Position numbers and translations under genes: made by a program. Under the pieces are notes generated by a model, which made no database searches, was not told the DNA's origin, and saw only the letters and a list, made by a program, of their open reading frames with translations. A stretch of DNA of 64,000 nucleotides from contig CAJNDS010000857.1 of assembly GCA_905221605.1 (NCBI GenBank), forward strand, positions 62,001 through 126,000, read 5' to 3'. The first letter of the stretch is position 1; each line of letters opens with the position of its first letter. This document shows, piece by piece, positions 1 to 11,900 of the stretch. The DNA is from Symbiodinium natans. Lineage: Eukaryota; Sar; Dinophyceae; Suessiales; Symbiodiniaceae.

Positions 1-40
1 AATAGGGCCCCCATATAAACAGGATCCCAATTAGGAACCG

Positions 41-187
41 CCCTAAACCCTAAACCCTAAACCCTAAACCCTAAACCCTAAACCCTAAACCCTAAACCCT
101 AAACCCTAAACCCCTAAACCCTAAACCCTAAACCCTAATCCCTAAACCCTAAACCCTAAACCCTAAACCCTAAACCCTAAACCCTAA
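41..187. repeat. CCCTAAA array
   Basis: About twenty near-perfect CCCTAAA heptamers with a few 8-mer variants. It lies in the intron downstream of PreP exon 30, so it is interstitial and not evidence that base 1 is a chromosome end. Confidence 0.95.
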
Positions 188-255
188 ACCCCTAAAACGA
201 AACCCTAAGTTAAAAAAACACCCACAAGCTTAAGCTGTGGGTTCCAGAACCGGGC

Positions 256-284
256 CAAGTCTCCGTCGGGATCTTGAGCGTCTC
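256..284 (-). CDS. PreP exon 30, last exon in the window
   Basis: Encodes ETLKIPTET, matching the KEPTYVPTEV segment after the linker. Acceptor GCCAG|GAG. The donor is uncertain (GC at 255-254 proposed). The remaining C-terminal half must lie beyond base 1. Confidence 0.7.
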
Positions 285-3200
285 CTGGCAAGAACTCCCA
301 AGATGCGCTAAGTGCCCATCTCAGGTTTAGAGTTTAGGGTTTAGGGTTTTGGGTTCAGGGTTTAGAGTTTAGGGTTTAGGGTTTAGGGTTTAGGGTTTAG
401 GGTTTAGGGTTTAGGGTTTAGGGTTTAGGGTTTAGGGCCAAGCAGCGCACATCCGAGGAAGAGCAGCTGCAAAGCGCCACCCTAAACCCTATGCTATCGT
501 GGAGCACCCACCTTGGGAATGTCCGACAGCTCCAAGCGTGGCACTGTCTGCATGGCCTCAGCGGTGTCTGGGGTCTCCTGACACCAGGGATCAGCATCTT
601 GGGTAGGGTTTAGAGTTTAGGGTTGAGGGTTTAGGGTTGAGGGTTTGAGGGTTTGAGGGTTTTAGGGTTTAGGGTTTAGGGTTTAGGGTTTAGGGTTTGG
701 GGTTTAGGGTTTAGGGTTTAGGGTTTAGGGTTTAGGGTTGAGGGTTTAGGGTTTAGGGGTTTAGGGTTTAGGGCTTGGGGCTTAGGGTCTTCAGGGCTTA
801 GGGTTTAGGGTCTTCAGGGCTTAGGGTTTAGGGTCTTCAGGGCTTTAGAGTTTCGGGCTTGGGGGCCTGGAGTTCGGTGGAAGTGGTGACTTTAAAGCCC
901 AAGCCCTGAACTTTTAGCCCTCTACGAAATAGGGCTTACATCACTAAGGGTTTCGGGTTTAGGGTTTCGGGTTTAGGGTTTAGGGTTTACGGTTTAGGGA
1001 CACTAGTAGCCGTCTCCTCTAAGCGACACCCAATAGATACACTCACCAATATTTGTGAGGACCCCTATACGCACTCACAAATAACACACATGTGAGCTCC
1101 CATTTCATATCCTAAGCTCCACATATTGGAGCCCGGTCGAATTAAGATCAATCCTTTGGCTACTCTAGGCGGTAAGACCCAAGCACAGCCCACGACTGAA
1201 AGCAAAAACCTGAACCCTAAGCCTGTTCAAGAAGCCCTAAACCCTAAACCCCAAACCCCGAACCCCGAACCCCAAACCCTAAACCCTAAACCCCCCAAAC
1301 CCCGAACCCTAAACCCTAAGCCGCTTTAAAAAGCATCAGCCCAGTCCTGAATCTCCTTCAGCTTCGTCGTCTCCTCAATGAGCTGCTGGATATCCTCCCA
1401 GATACAGCGGCTTTTGGGGGTGTAGGTGTTGGGTGGTTCCCCTAAACCCTAAACCCTAAACCCTAAACCCTAAACCCTAAACCCTAAACCCTAAACCCTA
1501 AACCCTAAACCCTAAACCCTAAACCCTACACCCTACACCCTAAACCCAAACCTAACCCCAAACATCAAACCCTAAGAGTCCGGGGGACTGTGGGAGTGCA
1601 CTTTTTTGTGTTTTTTTGTTTCATGAGGTTTGCCATGTTACACAACTCACTAAAATAAATAAAAACGCCCAACCCTAATAAATTCTATAAGTCTCCTTAT
1701 CAAGTAGTGAATGTATAGAACCTAATAGACTGAGATTACCATGATTCCGAATCTTGCTATTAGTTGGTGAATATAGATTCCAAGTCTTGCTTATTGGGGG
1801 TGAATGCGTTATCAGGGTGGCTATTATGATTTCAAGTCTTGTATATCGGGATGGTGAATATAGATATCAAGTCTTGCTTATTGAGGGATGAGTGTAAGTT
1901 CCAAGTCTTGTTTATCAGGAAGTGAATGAGTTATTCGGGGAATAGTTACCTTTTATTAGTCTTGCTGATTGGTATGGGGTGAATGCAGCTCTTCAGTATT
2001 GCTTTTTCGAGGAGGGTTGAATACGTGACTGGTGGACGAATACCTGGGTTGCATCAATATGGCGTTTGTGATTCAAAGACTTCACAAAGAAACACGTTGC
2101 ATCGGAACACCGTGTTTTGTTCACAAAAAAACAGACTTTTAAAACAGAGTTCACACCTGCAACTCTATAAAACAACGGTTTATCTGAGATGCATATACAA
2201 GCTATGGGAATGACCAATGAATGATTCCTGTAACTCAAAAAGCATGTAAACTTACGAAGGTCGGCAAAAATACATGTAGGTGAATCTATGTCTATAGATG
2301 AAATGGCAATAAAACTCACAAACACCATGCCTATAATAAAGAGTCAACGATATTATTTAACGCCTCTAACAACACGAAACATCATTCTGGCAGCAATTTT
2401 ACTGCCTAGATTTCTCACAAAACCTCTAGCCAAAAAATGAAGCTATAGAAGCTAGGCTAGAATGGACTGGACTTTTTTATAACATATACATTTAACAAAG
2501 CAAGTACAAATTGTGCTTAAATTTTGAAGTGATACGGAAGAATCATTTTGAAAGACTATTCCTATAGTAGACTTTTGCACAGCACTTTAGATGCGGCAAA
2601 TAATCTAGAGAGCCCTCTACTGCACTATTAACAATTTCCTAATAACTTACAAATCAGTCCATAGGACAAAGAGCCTTAAACTCAGATATTATATATATAT
2701 ATGTATATATAGTAATAATAATCATCATTTTTGTCGATGGGAATTTGTTATCCCATCTTATCATACAAATTTATATGTCTTGAATGATGAGTTTAAAAAT
2801 GCTTAAAGCAAAATACTAGAAAATCCAACAAATAACACGCTTGGAACTCTTACAGAAGCTCCTCTTAGTAAAGGGAACAAGATAAATTACAAGATATTTA
2901 CGTATGGGCAAACTCTGCTAGATTTGACATACAATGCAAATTACCTCAAAAAATGGGCAAGTATAGAAGATCTATATTAGAAGAAACAGCTAGAACAATA
3001 GCTAGCTTAGAAGTCATATTATTAAACCAACCCTGCATGAAGGAAAGCAAATATCAAGCCATAACGGTAGGCACCCTATGATACAAAGACTTTTCAATAA
3101 AGTCGCTTTGATTTTTATACATAGTGATTGTGGATTTTTCATAGCGCAGATTTTTATCACACCTGTCTCACTGAAACACACTAGTCAGCAAAAGCTTTCG

Positions 3201-6200
3201 CAAAATATGAGCACCGTGTGGTCTTGCTTGTGGGGGGGGGGGGAAATCCATCATCGGAAGGTTGTCCCAGTAGCTGTCCTTCATTTTTCCGGAAGCGGCA
3301 CGCGCGAGGTATTCTACTGGAGACTTCCGGAAGCCCCGCGCTGGAGAATCGAAAAACCAAAAAAACAAAACAACAAAAAACAATCAAAAATCCAGGACTC
3401 CTGTAGATTGGGCCCTGGATGGAAGAGTCCAGAAAACTTGTAAAAAACTCAGAAAACTAGAAAAAAGGCAAAAAACACGAAAACAAAAAAAACAACAACA
3501 ACAATTTTCCAGGACTCTTGCAGATTGGGCCCTGGATGGAAGAGTCCCTGGAAATTGATTTTTTTGGTGTTTTCGAGTTCTTTCGAGTGTTTGCACATTT
3601 TTTCTAGTTTTCCTCGAAAAAACCAAAAAAACCAAAAACACCAAAAAAACCAAAAAAACCAAAAAAACCAAAAAAAACAAAAAAACCAATTTTCCAGGAC
3701 TCCTGCAAATTGGGCCCTGGATGGAAGAGTCCCTGGAAATTGGTTTTTTTGGTTTTTTTGGTTTTTTTAGTTTTTTTGTTTTTTTGGTTTTTTTTGGTTT
3801 TTTTGTTTTTTTTGTTTTTTTTGGTTTTTTTGGTTTTTTCGAGTTTTTGCATTCTTTTCTAGTTTTCCGAGTTTTTGTGAAGTTTTTCTAGTTTTCTGCG
3901 TTTTTTCGTATGAAAAGCATGTATCGTGTAAGGAAAAATAGCCAAAAAGCGCACTCCCACGGTCCCCCGTTTTGAACCCTAAACCCCAAATCCAAGGGTT
4001 TACACGGCCGCGGGCCGACCTCCTCCTCGAGAGTGGCTCGGTGCTTCTCGAGCTCCAGCTTCTCCTGGAAGCCCCAGAAGCCCCGAATTCGGGGGTAAAA
4101 TGAGGTTTAGGGTTTAAGGTTTAGGGTTTAGGGTTTGGGGTTTAGGGTTTAGGGTTTGGGGTTTGGGGTTTAGGGTTTGGGGTTTAGGGTTTAGGGTTTA
4201 GGGTTTGGGGTTTGGGGTTTGGGGTTATCAGGAGGGACCCCTAGAAGGGACCGTTAATCTTATTCCCCTATATAACCCCAAAATGTACCTTATCCAGTCC
4301 CTATATACCTAAGTTGCCAAATGCCCCCCTAAACAACCCCGAAGATCGCTTAGAAGGGTCCCTCCTTGACCTAAATAAAGCCCTCAACACCCGAAGCCCT
4401 AACCCCCTAGGCTTCTCTGGGAGTTTAGGGTTTAGGGTTTAGGGTTTCGGGGTTTAGGGTTTAGGGCTTTAGAGTTTAGGTCTATACTTAGAGTCTATAC
4501 TTTAGAGTGTAGAGTTTAGGTTTAGGGTTTGGGGTTCAGGGTTCAGGGTTGAGGATTTAGGGTTTAGGGTTCAGGGTTCAGGGTTTTAAGCTCCTCCTCC
4601 TCCACCTTCTTGCTGAGATCCTTGGAGGGGCGGCTCTCGACCACGACCTGCGGGGTGCTCGTTCTTCCCCCTTCTTGGGTGTGCCCTAAACTCCTAAACC
4701 CTACGGCCTATACCCTAAACCCCTAAACCCCTCACACCCTAAAGCCCTACACCCCTAAACCCCAAGCCCTTCAACCCTTGAAGTTTAGGGTTTAGGGCTC
4801 TGCGAAAGGTCTGAAAAAACTGCCCCTGAACAACAGAGGCGTTTTAGGGTCTCGGGTGTAGGGTTCAGGGTTTAGGGTTTAGGGTTTAGGGTTTGGGGTT
4901 TAGGGTTTAGGGTTTAGGGTTTAGGGTTTAGGGTTTAGGGTTTAGGGTTTAGGGTTTAGGGTTTAGGGTTTAGGGTTTAGGGTTTAGGGTTTAGGGTTTA
5001 GGGTTTAGGGTTTAGGGTTTAGGAACATCCTCCCCGACCCAACTCGAACGCAGGGAAACACATAAAAGAGGGAGTAGGGGCCTGCTCGGGTCCTGGCCTT
5101 CCCGCAAGGGGCCTCTCCCTCTCAGGAGCTCCTCCTGTAGGGTTTAGGGTTTAGGGTTTAGGGTTTAGGGTTTAGGGTTTAGGGTTTAGGGTTTAGGGTT
5201 TAGGGTTTAGGGTTTAGAGTTTAGGGTTTAGGGTTTAGGGTTTAGGGTTTAGGGTTTAGAGTTTAGGGTTTAGGGTTTAGGGTTTAGGGTTTAGGGTTTA
5301 GGGTTTAGGGTTTAGGGTTTAGGGTTTTCTAGCAAACCAATACCCCCCCTTGAAGCCCATGGGCAGGATGGCGCCTTGTGCGGGTTGTCCAGGAGCTTCG
5401 TCCGAATCAAGTCCTTTTATTTGGCATTCAATGGGAGGAAGGAGGGCCGGGGGATGGGGATGGGGGGGGATGGGGTTTACTAGGGCTTAGGGTTTGTAGG
5501 CCTCATCTCTGATCTAGGGTTTACTAGGGCTTTGCTCTAAGGGGCCATAAACGGACCCAGAGAAGGCGCTGAATCATGTCTAAACCCTCAAACCCTCAAA
5601 CCCTCAAACCCTCAAACCCTCAAACCCTCAAACCCTCAAACCCTCAAACCCTCAAACCCTCAAACCCTCAAACCCTCAAACCCTCAAACCCTCAAACCCT
5701 CAAACCCTCAAACCCTCAAACCCTAAACTCTAAACCCAAGCCCTTGCAACCCTAAACCCGCGTCCTGGAACACAGGCTCGCCCTTGTCCAGGCGCTGCTT
5801 CAGCTCCTGCTAGAGCCGGGAACAGCGACATCATCTTAGAGGGTTTAGGGTTTAGGGTTTAGGTTTTAGGGTTTAGGGCTAGTATTCTTCTTCTGAATAG
5901 TCTGATCTTCTACGTCGGAGTATCACAACTGCTCGTTTCATGCTTGGTAGTCATTCTAGTACTCTTCTTATTCGTATGATATTCTTCTTAGGAGCATTGA
6001 GACTATTCCCTTCATTCTGACCCCTGACAAAAACATCAACACATCCCCAAAACAATAGTATAAGGCCCTCAACCCTAAACCCCCGAACAAAAAAAAGAAA
6101 ACCCTATGCCCGAACCCCTAACCCCCAACCCCTAAACCCTAAACCAACCCTAAACCCTAAGCCCCTAAACCCGAACCCCTATCCCCAACCCCTAAACCCC

Positions 6201-8366
6201 GAAACCCCCAAACCCTAAACCCCAAACCCTGAACCCCTAAACCCCTACACCCCTAAACCCCCAAACCCTAAACCCTAAACCCTAAACCTGCTGTGCGTCC
6301 TGAAGCGGGCCTTCGAACTTCAAGGCCTCGAAGGGATCGGCGTCGTAGTTCCTCAACGGCTGTGGGTTGAGGGTTGAGGGTTTAGGGTTTAGGGTTTAGG
6401 GTGTGGGTTTGGGGTTTGGGGTTTGGGGTTTGGGGTTTGGGGTTTGGGGTTTGGGGTTTGGGGTTTGGGGTTTGGGGTGTGGGGTTTGGGGTTTGGGGTT
6501 TGGGGTTTGGGGTTTGGGGTGTGGGGTTTGGGGTTTGGGGTTTGGGGTTTGGGGTTTGGGGTTTGGGGTTTGGGGTTTGGGGTTTGGGGTTTGGGGTTTG
6601 GGGTTTGGGGTTTGGGCTTAGGACTTTGGTCTATAGGGTTCAGGGTCTAGGGTTTGGGTTCAGGGTTTAGGGTTTAGGGTTTAGGGCTTAGGGTCTAGCG
6701 TTGAGAGTCTACTATAGGGTCGGAAAAATTACGAATAGTGTTTCTTTCTGGTCCCCACATAAGTATACGATAATATACAATAGTAACCCCTAAAACCCTA
6801 TTCTAAAGACTTAGGCCCCTAAAGGCATTCCTACTATAATGACCCCAAAACATCCTACACCAACTATTCAGGCCCCTTTAGTAGGGTTGAGGGTGGGCTC
6901 GGCTTTCTGCTTCTTTAGCCCCTCGAAAAAATCCGGCGCCGAGCAAACTGCTTCCAACATTTGAGCACGGTTCCAGTTGGAGTTCGCGGCGAACCTGAGC
7001 GCATGACGGCAAAAGCCCCTAAACCCTAAACCCTAACCCCCAAACCCTAAACCCCCAAACCCTAAACCCTGGATCCTAAACCCTAAGCCTGAAACGTGAG
7101 AGCTTGTTGATGTTCAGGTCAAGGTATAGGGGCTTGGGTGGGAAGTGTCAGGCCCCTGGGTTTGGGGAGTTGGGGGAGGGAGGGAGTTTCAGGCGTAGGG
7201 TTTCAGGTTGAGGGTTTACGAGTAGGGTTTAGGAGTAGAAGGGGGGGGGGGGGGGGGGGGGGGGGGGGAGGAGAGGGGCGCGGCCCCTTTCAGATTGTTT
7301 ACCTGTAAAAGATGGCTCTGCAAGTTTTTCATGTCGAAACCCTGAACTGAGAACCTTAGCCTCAAGAGCTTGAACCCAACCCTAAACCCCAAAACCCCAA
7401 ACCCTAAATCCTAAATCCTAAACCGTCTCGAGCCCTAAAGGCCAGGGAACAGGAGCGCCAGGCCCTTGGGGAAAGACCCAGTGTTCAGCTCACGATTCCT
7501 GGGCTTTTGGCGGATGTGCAGTCTTTGGGTTCAGGGTTTAGGGTTTAGGGTTTAGGGTTTGGGGTTTGGGGTTTGGGGTTTGGGGTTTAGGGTTCGGGGT
7601 TTAGGGTTTAGGGCCAAGCAGCCCTAACTCATTATGGAGACCCAGGGGCCCGACATGAGTCGGTGCAACAAATACGACCTGTAGGCTCAAACCCTAAAAT
7701 GGGGTTCAGACGGTTTAGGGTGTAGGGTTTAGGGTTTAGGGTTTAGGGCTTCCTGCCCCTTGGGTTCCTTATGAATCAAGCGAAGTTTGGGGCTTGAGGG
7801 GCCCTGATTTAGACATCGCATCCCTCAAATCCCCTGTACTCTGAACGTTAGAGCCCCATAGTCTTGCCACACTGCTTAGTAAACGCAAAAACCCCTGTAC
7901 CCCACCCCTAAACCCTAAACCCTAAACCCTAAACCCTAAACCCTAAACCCTAAACCCTAAACCCTAAACCCTAAACCCTGAACCCTGAACCCTGAACCCT
8001 GAACCCTGAACCCTGAACCCTGAACCCTGAACCCTGAACCCTGAGCCCAGCTGCTGGAACTCAATGGTGTTCACTGCCGCCTTGATCGCGTCGCTCTCAA
8101 AGCCCGTCTCTGCCAGCTCCTCAAGGGTCTTCATGATCAGCTCCTGGCCAGGTTTAGGGTTTAGGGTTTAGGGTTTAGGGTTTAGAGTTTAGGGTGTAGG
8201 GTTTAGGGTTCAGGGTTCAGGGTTTAGGGTTTAGGGCTTAGGGCTTAGGGTTTAGGGTTTAGGGTCTAGGGTCTAGGGTTTAGGGTTTAAGGTTTAGGGC
8301 CCCAACGAAGTGCAGACCGATATTACCTCGAGCCTATTCACTCTCTCTCTCTCTCTCTTTTTTGCT

Positions 8367-8400
<34 letters not shown>

Positions 8401-8951
8401 TCTCTCTGTTTATGAGCTTTCTTCTCGCTCCCCGCATTCCCGAGTTTCGGAAGGATTGTGAGAGGCCGAGGGCAAGACGGTGAAAGCCCCCAGAAGTCTC
8501 GCACAATCGCTTCAAGCCTCGAGAGTTCCAATGCTTAGGGGCCAAGGCGCTGTCCGTCGGAATTTCGGTGTAAAACTCTAAACCCACAACGCCCTAAGCC
8601 CTGAACCGGCCGCTTGTCTCCCCGTGCACACACCATGTCCGGCAGTACGAAAGAGGGTTTAGGGTGTGGTGCTTAGGGTTTTTGGGTTTAAGGTGTACCC
8701 TAAACCCTAAATCCTAAACCCTAAACTCTCAAGCCCTACACCCACTTTCGGGATGGCACGCGGCCTAGGACTTAGGATTCAGGGCTTAGGGTTGAGGAGC
8801 CCTCAACCGTGGACCCCAAACCCTAAACCCCAAACCCCAAACCCTAAACCCCCAAACCCCTAAACCCCTAAGTGTGGCTCGAGATCCCAGAAGCGCGCCT
8901 CAACCTTCTTCACATCCTCCGCCTTCATGTCCTGCGGTGTGGAGTGACGGT

Positions 8952-8983
<32 letters not shown>

Positions 8984-11900
8984 GGTTTAGGGTTTAGGGT
9001 TTAGGGTTTAGGGTTTAGGGTTTAGGGTTTAGGGTTGAGGATGTAGGGTTTCGGGGCTCCAGGATGTGATCCGGGACTGACAAGAGGTTAGGGTTTAGGG
9101 TTTAAGGTTTGGGGTTTAGGGTTTAGGGTTTAGGGTTTAGGGTTTGGGGTTTGGGGTTTGGGGTTTGGGGTTTGGGGTTTGGGGTTTGGGGTTTGGGGTT
9201 TGGGGTTTGGGGTTTGGGGTTTGGGGTTTGGGGTTTGGGGTTTAGGGTTTGGGGTTTGGGGTTTGGGGTTTGGGGTTTGGGGTTTGGGGTTTAGGGTTTA
9301 GGGTTTAGGCAGGGTCTGCCTGGAGACTTTATTCCATGTACCTACAGCTTCAGTGGCAGGAAGCTTTGACTAGGTGAGCACGGGATCCGTGCCTATGGCT
9401 GGCAGTCAAGCCTTGAAACTGACTCACGACTTCAGAATGCGCATTTAGGGTTTAGGGTTTCGGGTATAGGGTTGAGGGCTTTTAGTATATCATGGGATGG
9501 TTGAGGAATGTTGCGCTGGCAACTGTTTAAGCCACACCAAAAGTGAGAGAAAACACTTTCAACCCAACACTCTGGGCTTAGGGTTTAGGCGGTTTAGGCG
9601 GTTTAGGCGGTTTAGGCGGTTTAGGCGGTTTAGGCGGTTTAGGCGGTTTAGGCGGTTTAGGCGGTTTAGGCGGTTTAGGCGGTTTAGGCGGTTTAGGCGG
9701 TTTAGGCGGTTTAGGCGGTTTAGGCGGTTTAGGCGGTTTAGGGTTTAGGGTTTAGGGTTCAACCCCCCCAACAAAACCCCAAAAACCGCAGGTCCTTCAG
9801 GCCGACGGAGAAGGTGGCCTGCAGCATGCTGTCGTCCAGGCCGCCGCCTAGGGGCGCGAACATCAGATCCAACTTCCGCACGGACAGATAGGTTGGTTTA
9901 GGGTTTAGGGTCTAGGGTTTAGGGTTTAGGGTTTAGGGTTTAGGGTTTAGGGTTTAGGGTTTAGGGTTTGGGGTTTGGGGTTTGGGGTTTGGGGTCTAGG
10001 GTTTAGGGTTTAGGGTTTAGGGTTTAGGGTTTAGGGTTTAGGGTTCAGGGTTTAGGGTTTAGGGTTTAAGGGTTTAGGGTTTAGGGACTTAGCCAGGGTT
10101 TAGGGTTTACAGGGCTTTCTGGTTTACATAGGGCTGCGGGACGAAAGGCGGGAGCCTTGTAGGGAAATCGAGGGGTCATATAGGGTGGATACTTTGGGGC
10201 TTCTGAAAGGTATACAGGCACAATGTGTATGGCATATCTAGATATACACATAGGAGCTCATTAGTAGGAATAGGGTCCCCTTTATAGGGGCCCCTGAACT
10301 CTTCGGGAGCGCCCCTCCCTCGCTGGATTTTACCCCAAACACGTCCAAACGAGCTCAAGAAAACCAAAGTTCCCCGGTCCCGGCCATGTTTTTTGTCAAA
10401 GGTTTGGGGCATCTAGCGGTTTAGGGTTCAGGATTTAGGGTTTAGGGCTAGGGCTTATAAGGGTTCAGGGTCTTACTTCTCCAATAACACAGGAAAAAAG
10501 AAAAAGGGTTGAATTTTATCATTCCTACTAGATTAGACACGCCCGAGAGTTTAAAGTTCAGTTATTGGCTAAGTAAGGGGTTTAGCGCTTGCTCTAGTGG
10601 CTTAGGGCTTAGGGCTTTGAGGGCTCTTGGGGGGCTTCGGAGTCTCTGAAGGGGTTCTAACGTTGGACGGCCTTTTGCAACCGCAGCTCTTTCAAGCCAT
10701 CTGTGCCGGCTTAGGGTTTAGGGTTTAGGGTTTAGGGTTTGGGGTTTAGGGTTTGGGGTTTGGGGTTTGGGGTTTGGGGTTTGGGGTTTGGGGTTTTGGG
10801 GTTTTGGGGTTTTGGGGTTTTGGGGTTTTGGGTGCCGGTTGAATCCCGCACCACCTCCGTTGCCGCCCGTCATACACATGTCAGATTCGCAGCGCTCAAG
10901 ATACGCCGCCGAGCCTACCCCACAAACCCACGGCAAAGGTCTCGATGAACTTCACGTGTACCCTAAGCCCTAAACCCTACATCCTAAACCCTAAACTTCA
11001 ACTGTTCGCAACCCGAGGGCGGTCACACAATCAAGGGGGCGCAACATTGTGGGCCAGCCCAGAGGTTTACCATGTCACAGAGAAGGGCTCCCTTTTGGTT
11101 GGCAAATGTTTGCAGCGTTTCAACGGCCGAACCCAAAACATGGGTACAAGGATGCGTGTCCCAGATTAAGTTGCCTGAAAACCCTAAACCCTAAACTCCC
11201 CAACTACTCGTCAATTAAGCACGAAAGCCGAAACGACCTTAACCTCCAGCCCCCCCCCCCCCCCCCCCCAACACATATAACCCTGAACCCCTCGGCCCAA
11301 AATTCCAAATAATTCCTTCCAATGCCCCCCCCCTAAACCCTAGACCCTAGACCCTAACCCCTAAACCCTAAACCCTACAACATTCAACTCTTTGAATGAT
11401 GCCGTGGTGCCGATGACGCGAGAGCCGAGGCCACTATCCACCAGGGCCTATGGCTGTCTCTGTGCAGGAGAGTCCTAAGCCCTAAACCCTAAACCCTAGA
11501 CCGAAACCCTAAACCCTAAACCCAAACCCTCAACCTTAAACCTTAAACCCAAACCCTCCACCTTAAACCCTCAACCTTAAACCCTCCACCTCAACTCCCT
11601 CCCTCCCCCAACTCCCGAAACCCAGCGGCCCGACACTTCCCACCCAAATCCCTATGCCTTCGTTTAGGTTTGAGGGTTTAGGGTTGAGGGTTTAGGGTTT
11701 AGGGTTTAGGGTTTAGGGTTTAGGGTTTAGGGTTTGGGGTTTAGGGTTTAGGGTTTAGGGTTTAGGCCTCAAGGCCCCTCAGCCCCCATCGCCTGAACCT
11801 TACCGACAAAGCTTTCCAGAAGTGGGAGATATGGTTAACAGCCCTAGAATCCTTCGTCCCTACGTGTTTCTTTGCAGAAAAGATGTTCGGGCGGCAGGGG

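Noticed and set aside
5025-5137. Additional PreP exon (EELLRGRG on minus)
   Set aside because: Exons 25 and 26 join without it in phase and the family alignment leaves no room.
1-5330. Chromosome end or telomere cap
   Set aside because: Repeats occur in both orientations in many blocks across 51 kb and are interleaved with exons; PreP must continue to the left of base 1.
5581-5725. CRISPR array
   Set aside because: Perfect tandem octamers with no spacers; no cas genes; the window is eukaryotic.
6401-6670. Gly/Trp-repeat proteins (GFGVWGL frames)
   Set aside because: Direct translations of the TTTGGGG array, open in all three frames; same for 10,739-10,973 and 38,166-38,471.
8338-8408. Coding region with Glu/Arg repeats
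   Set aside because: (CT)n microsatellite translated on the minus strand.
9497-9748. 83-codon FRR-repeat protein
   Set aside because: Translation of the GGTTTAGGC nonamer array.
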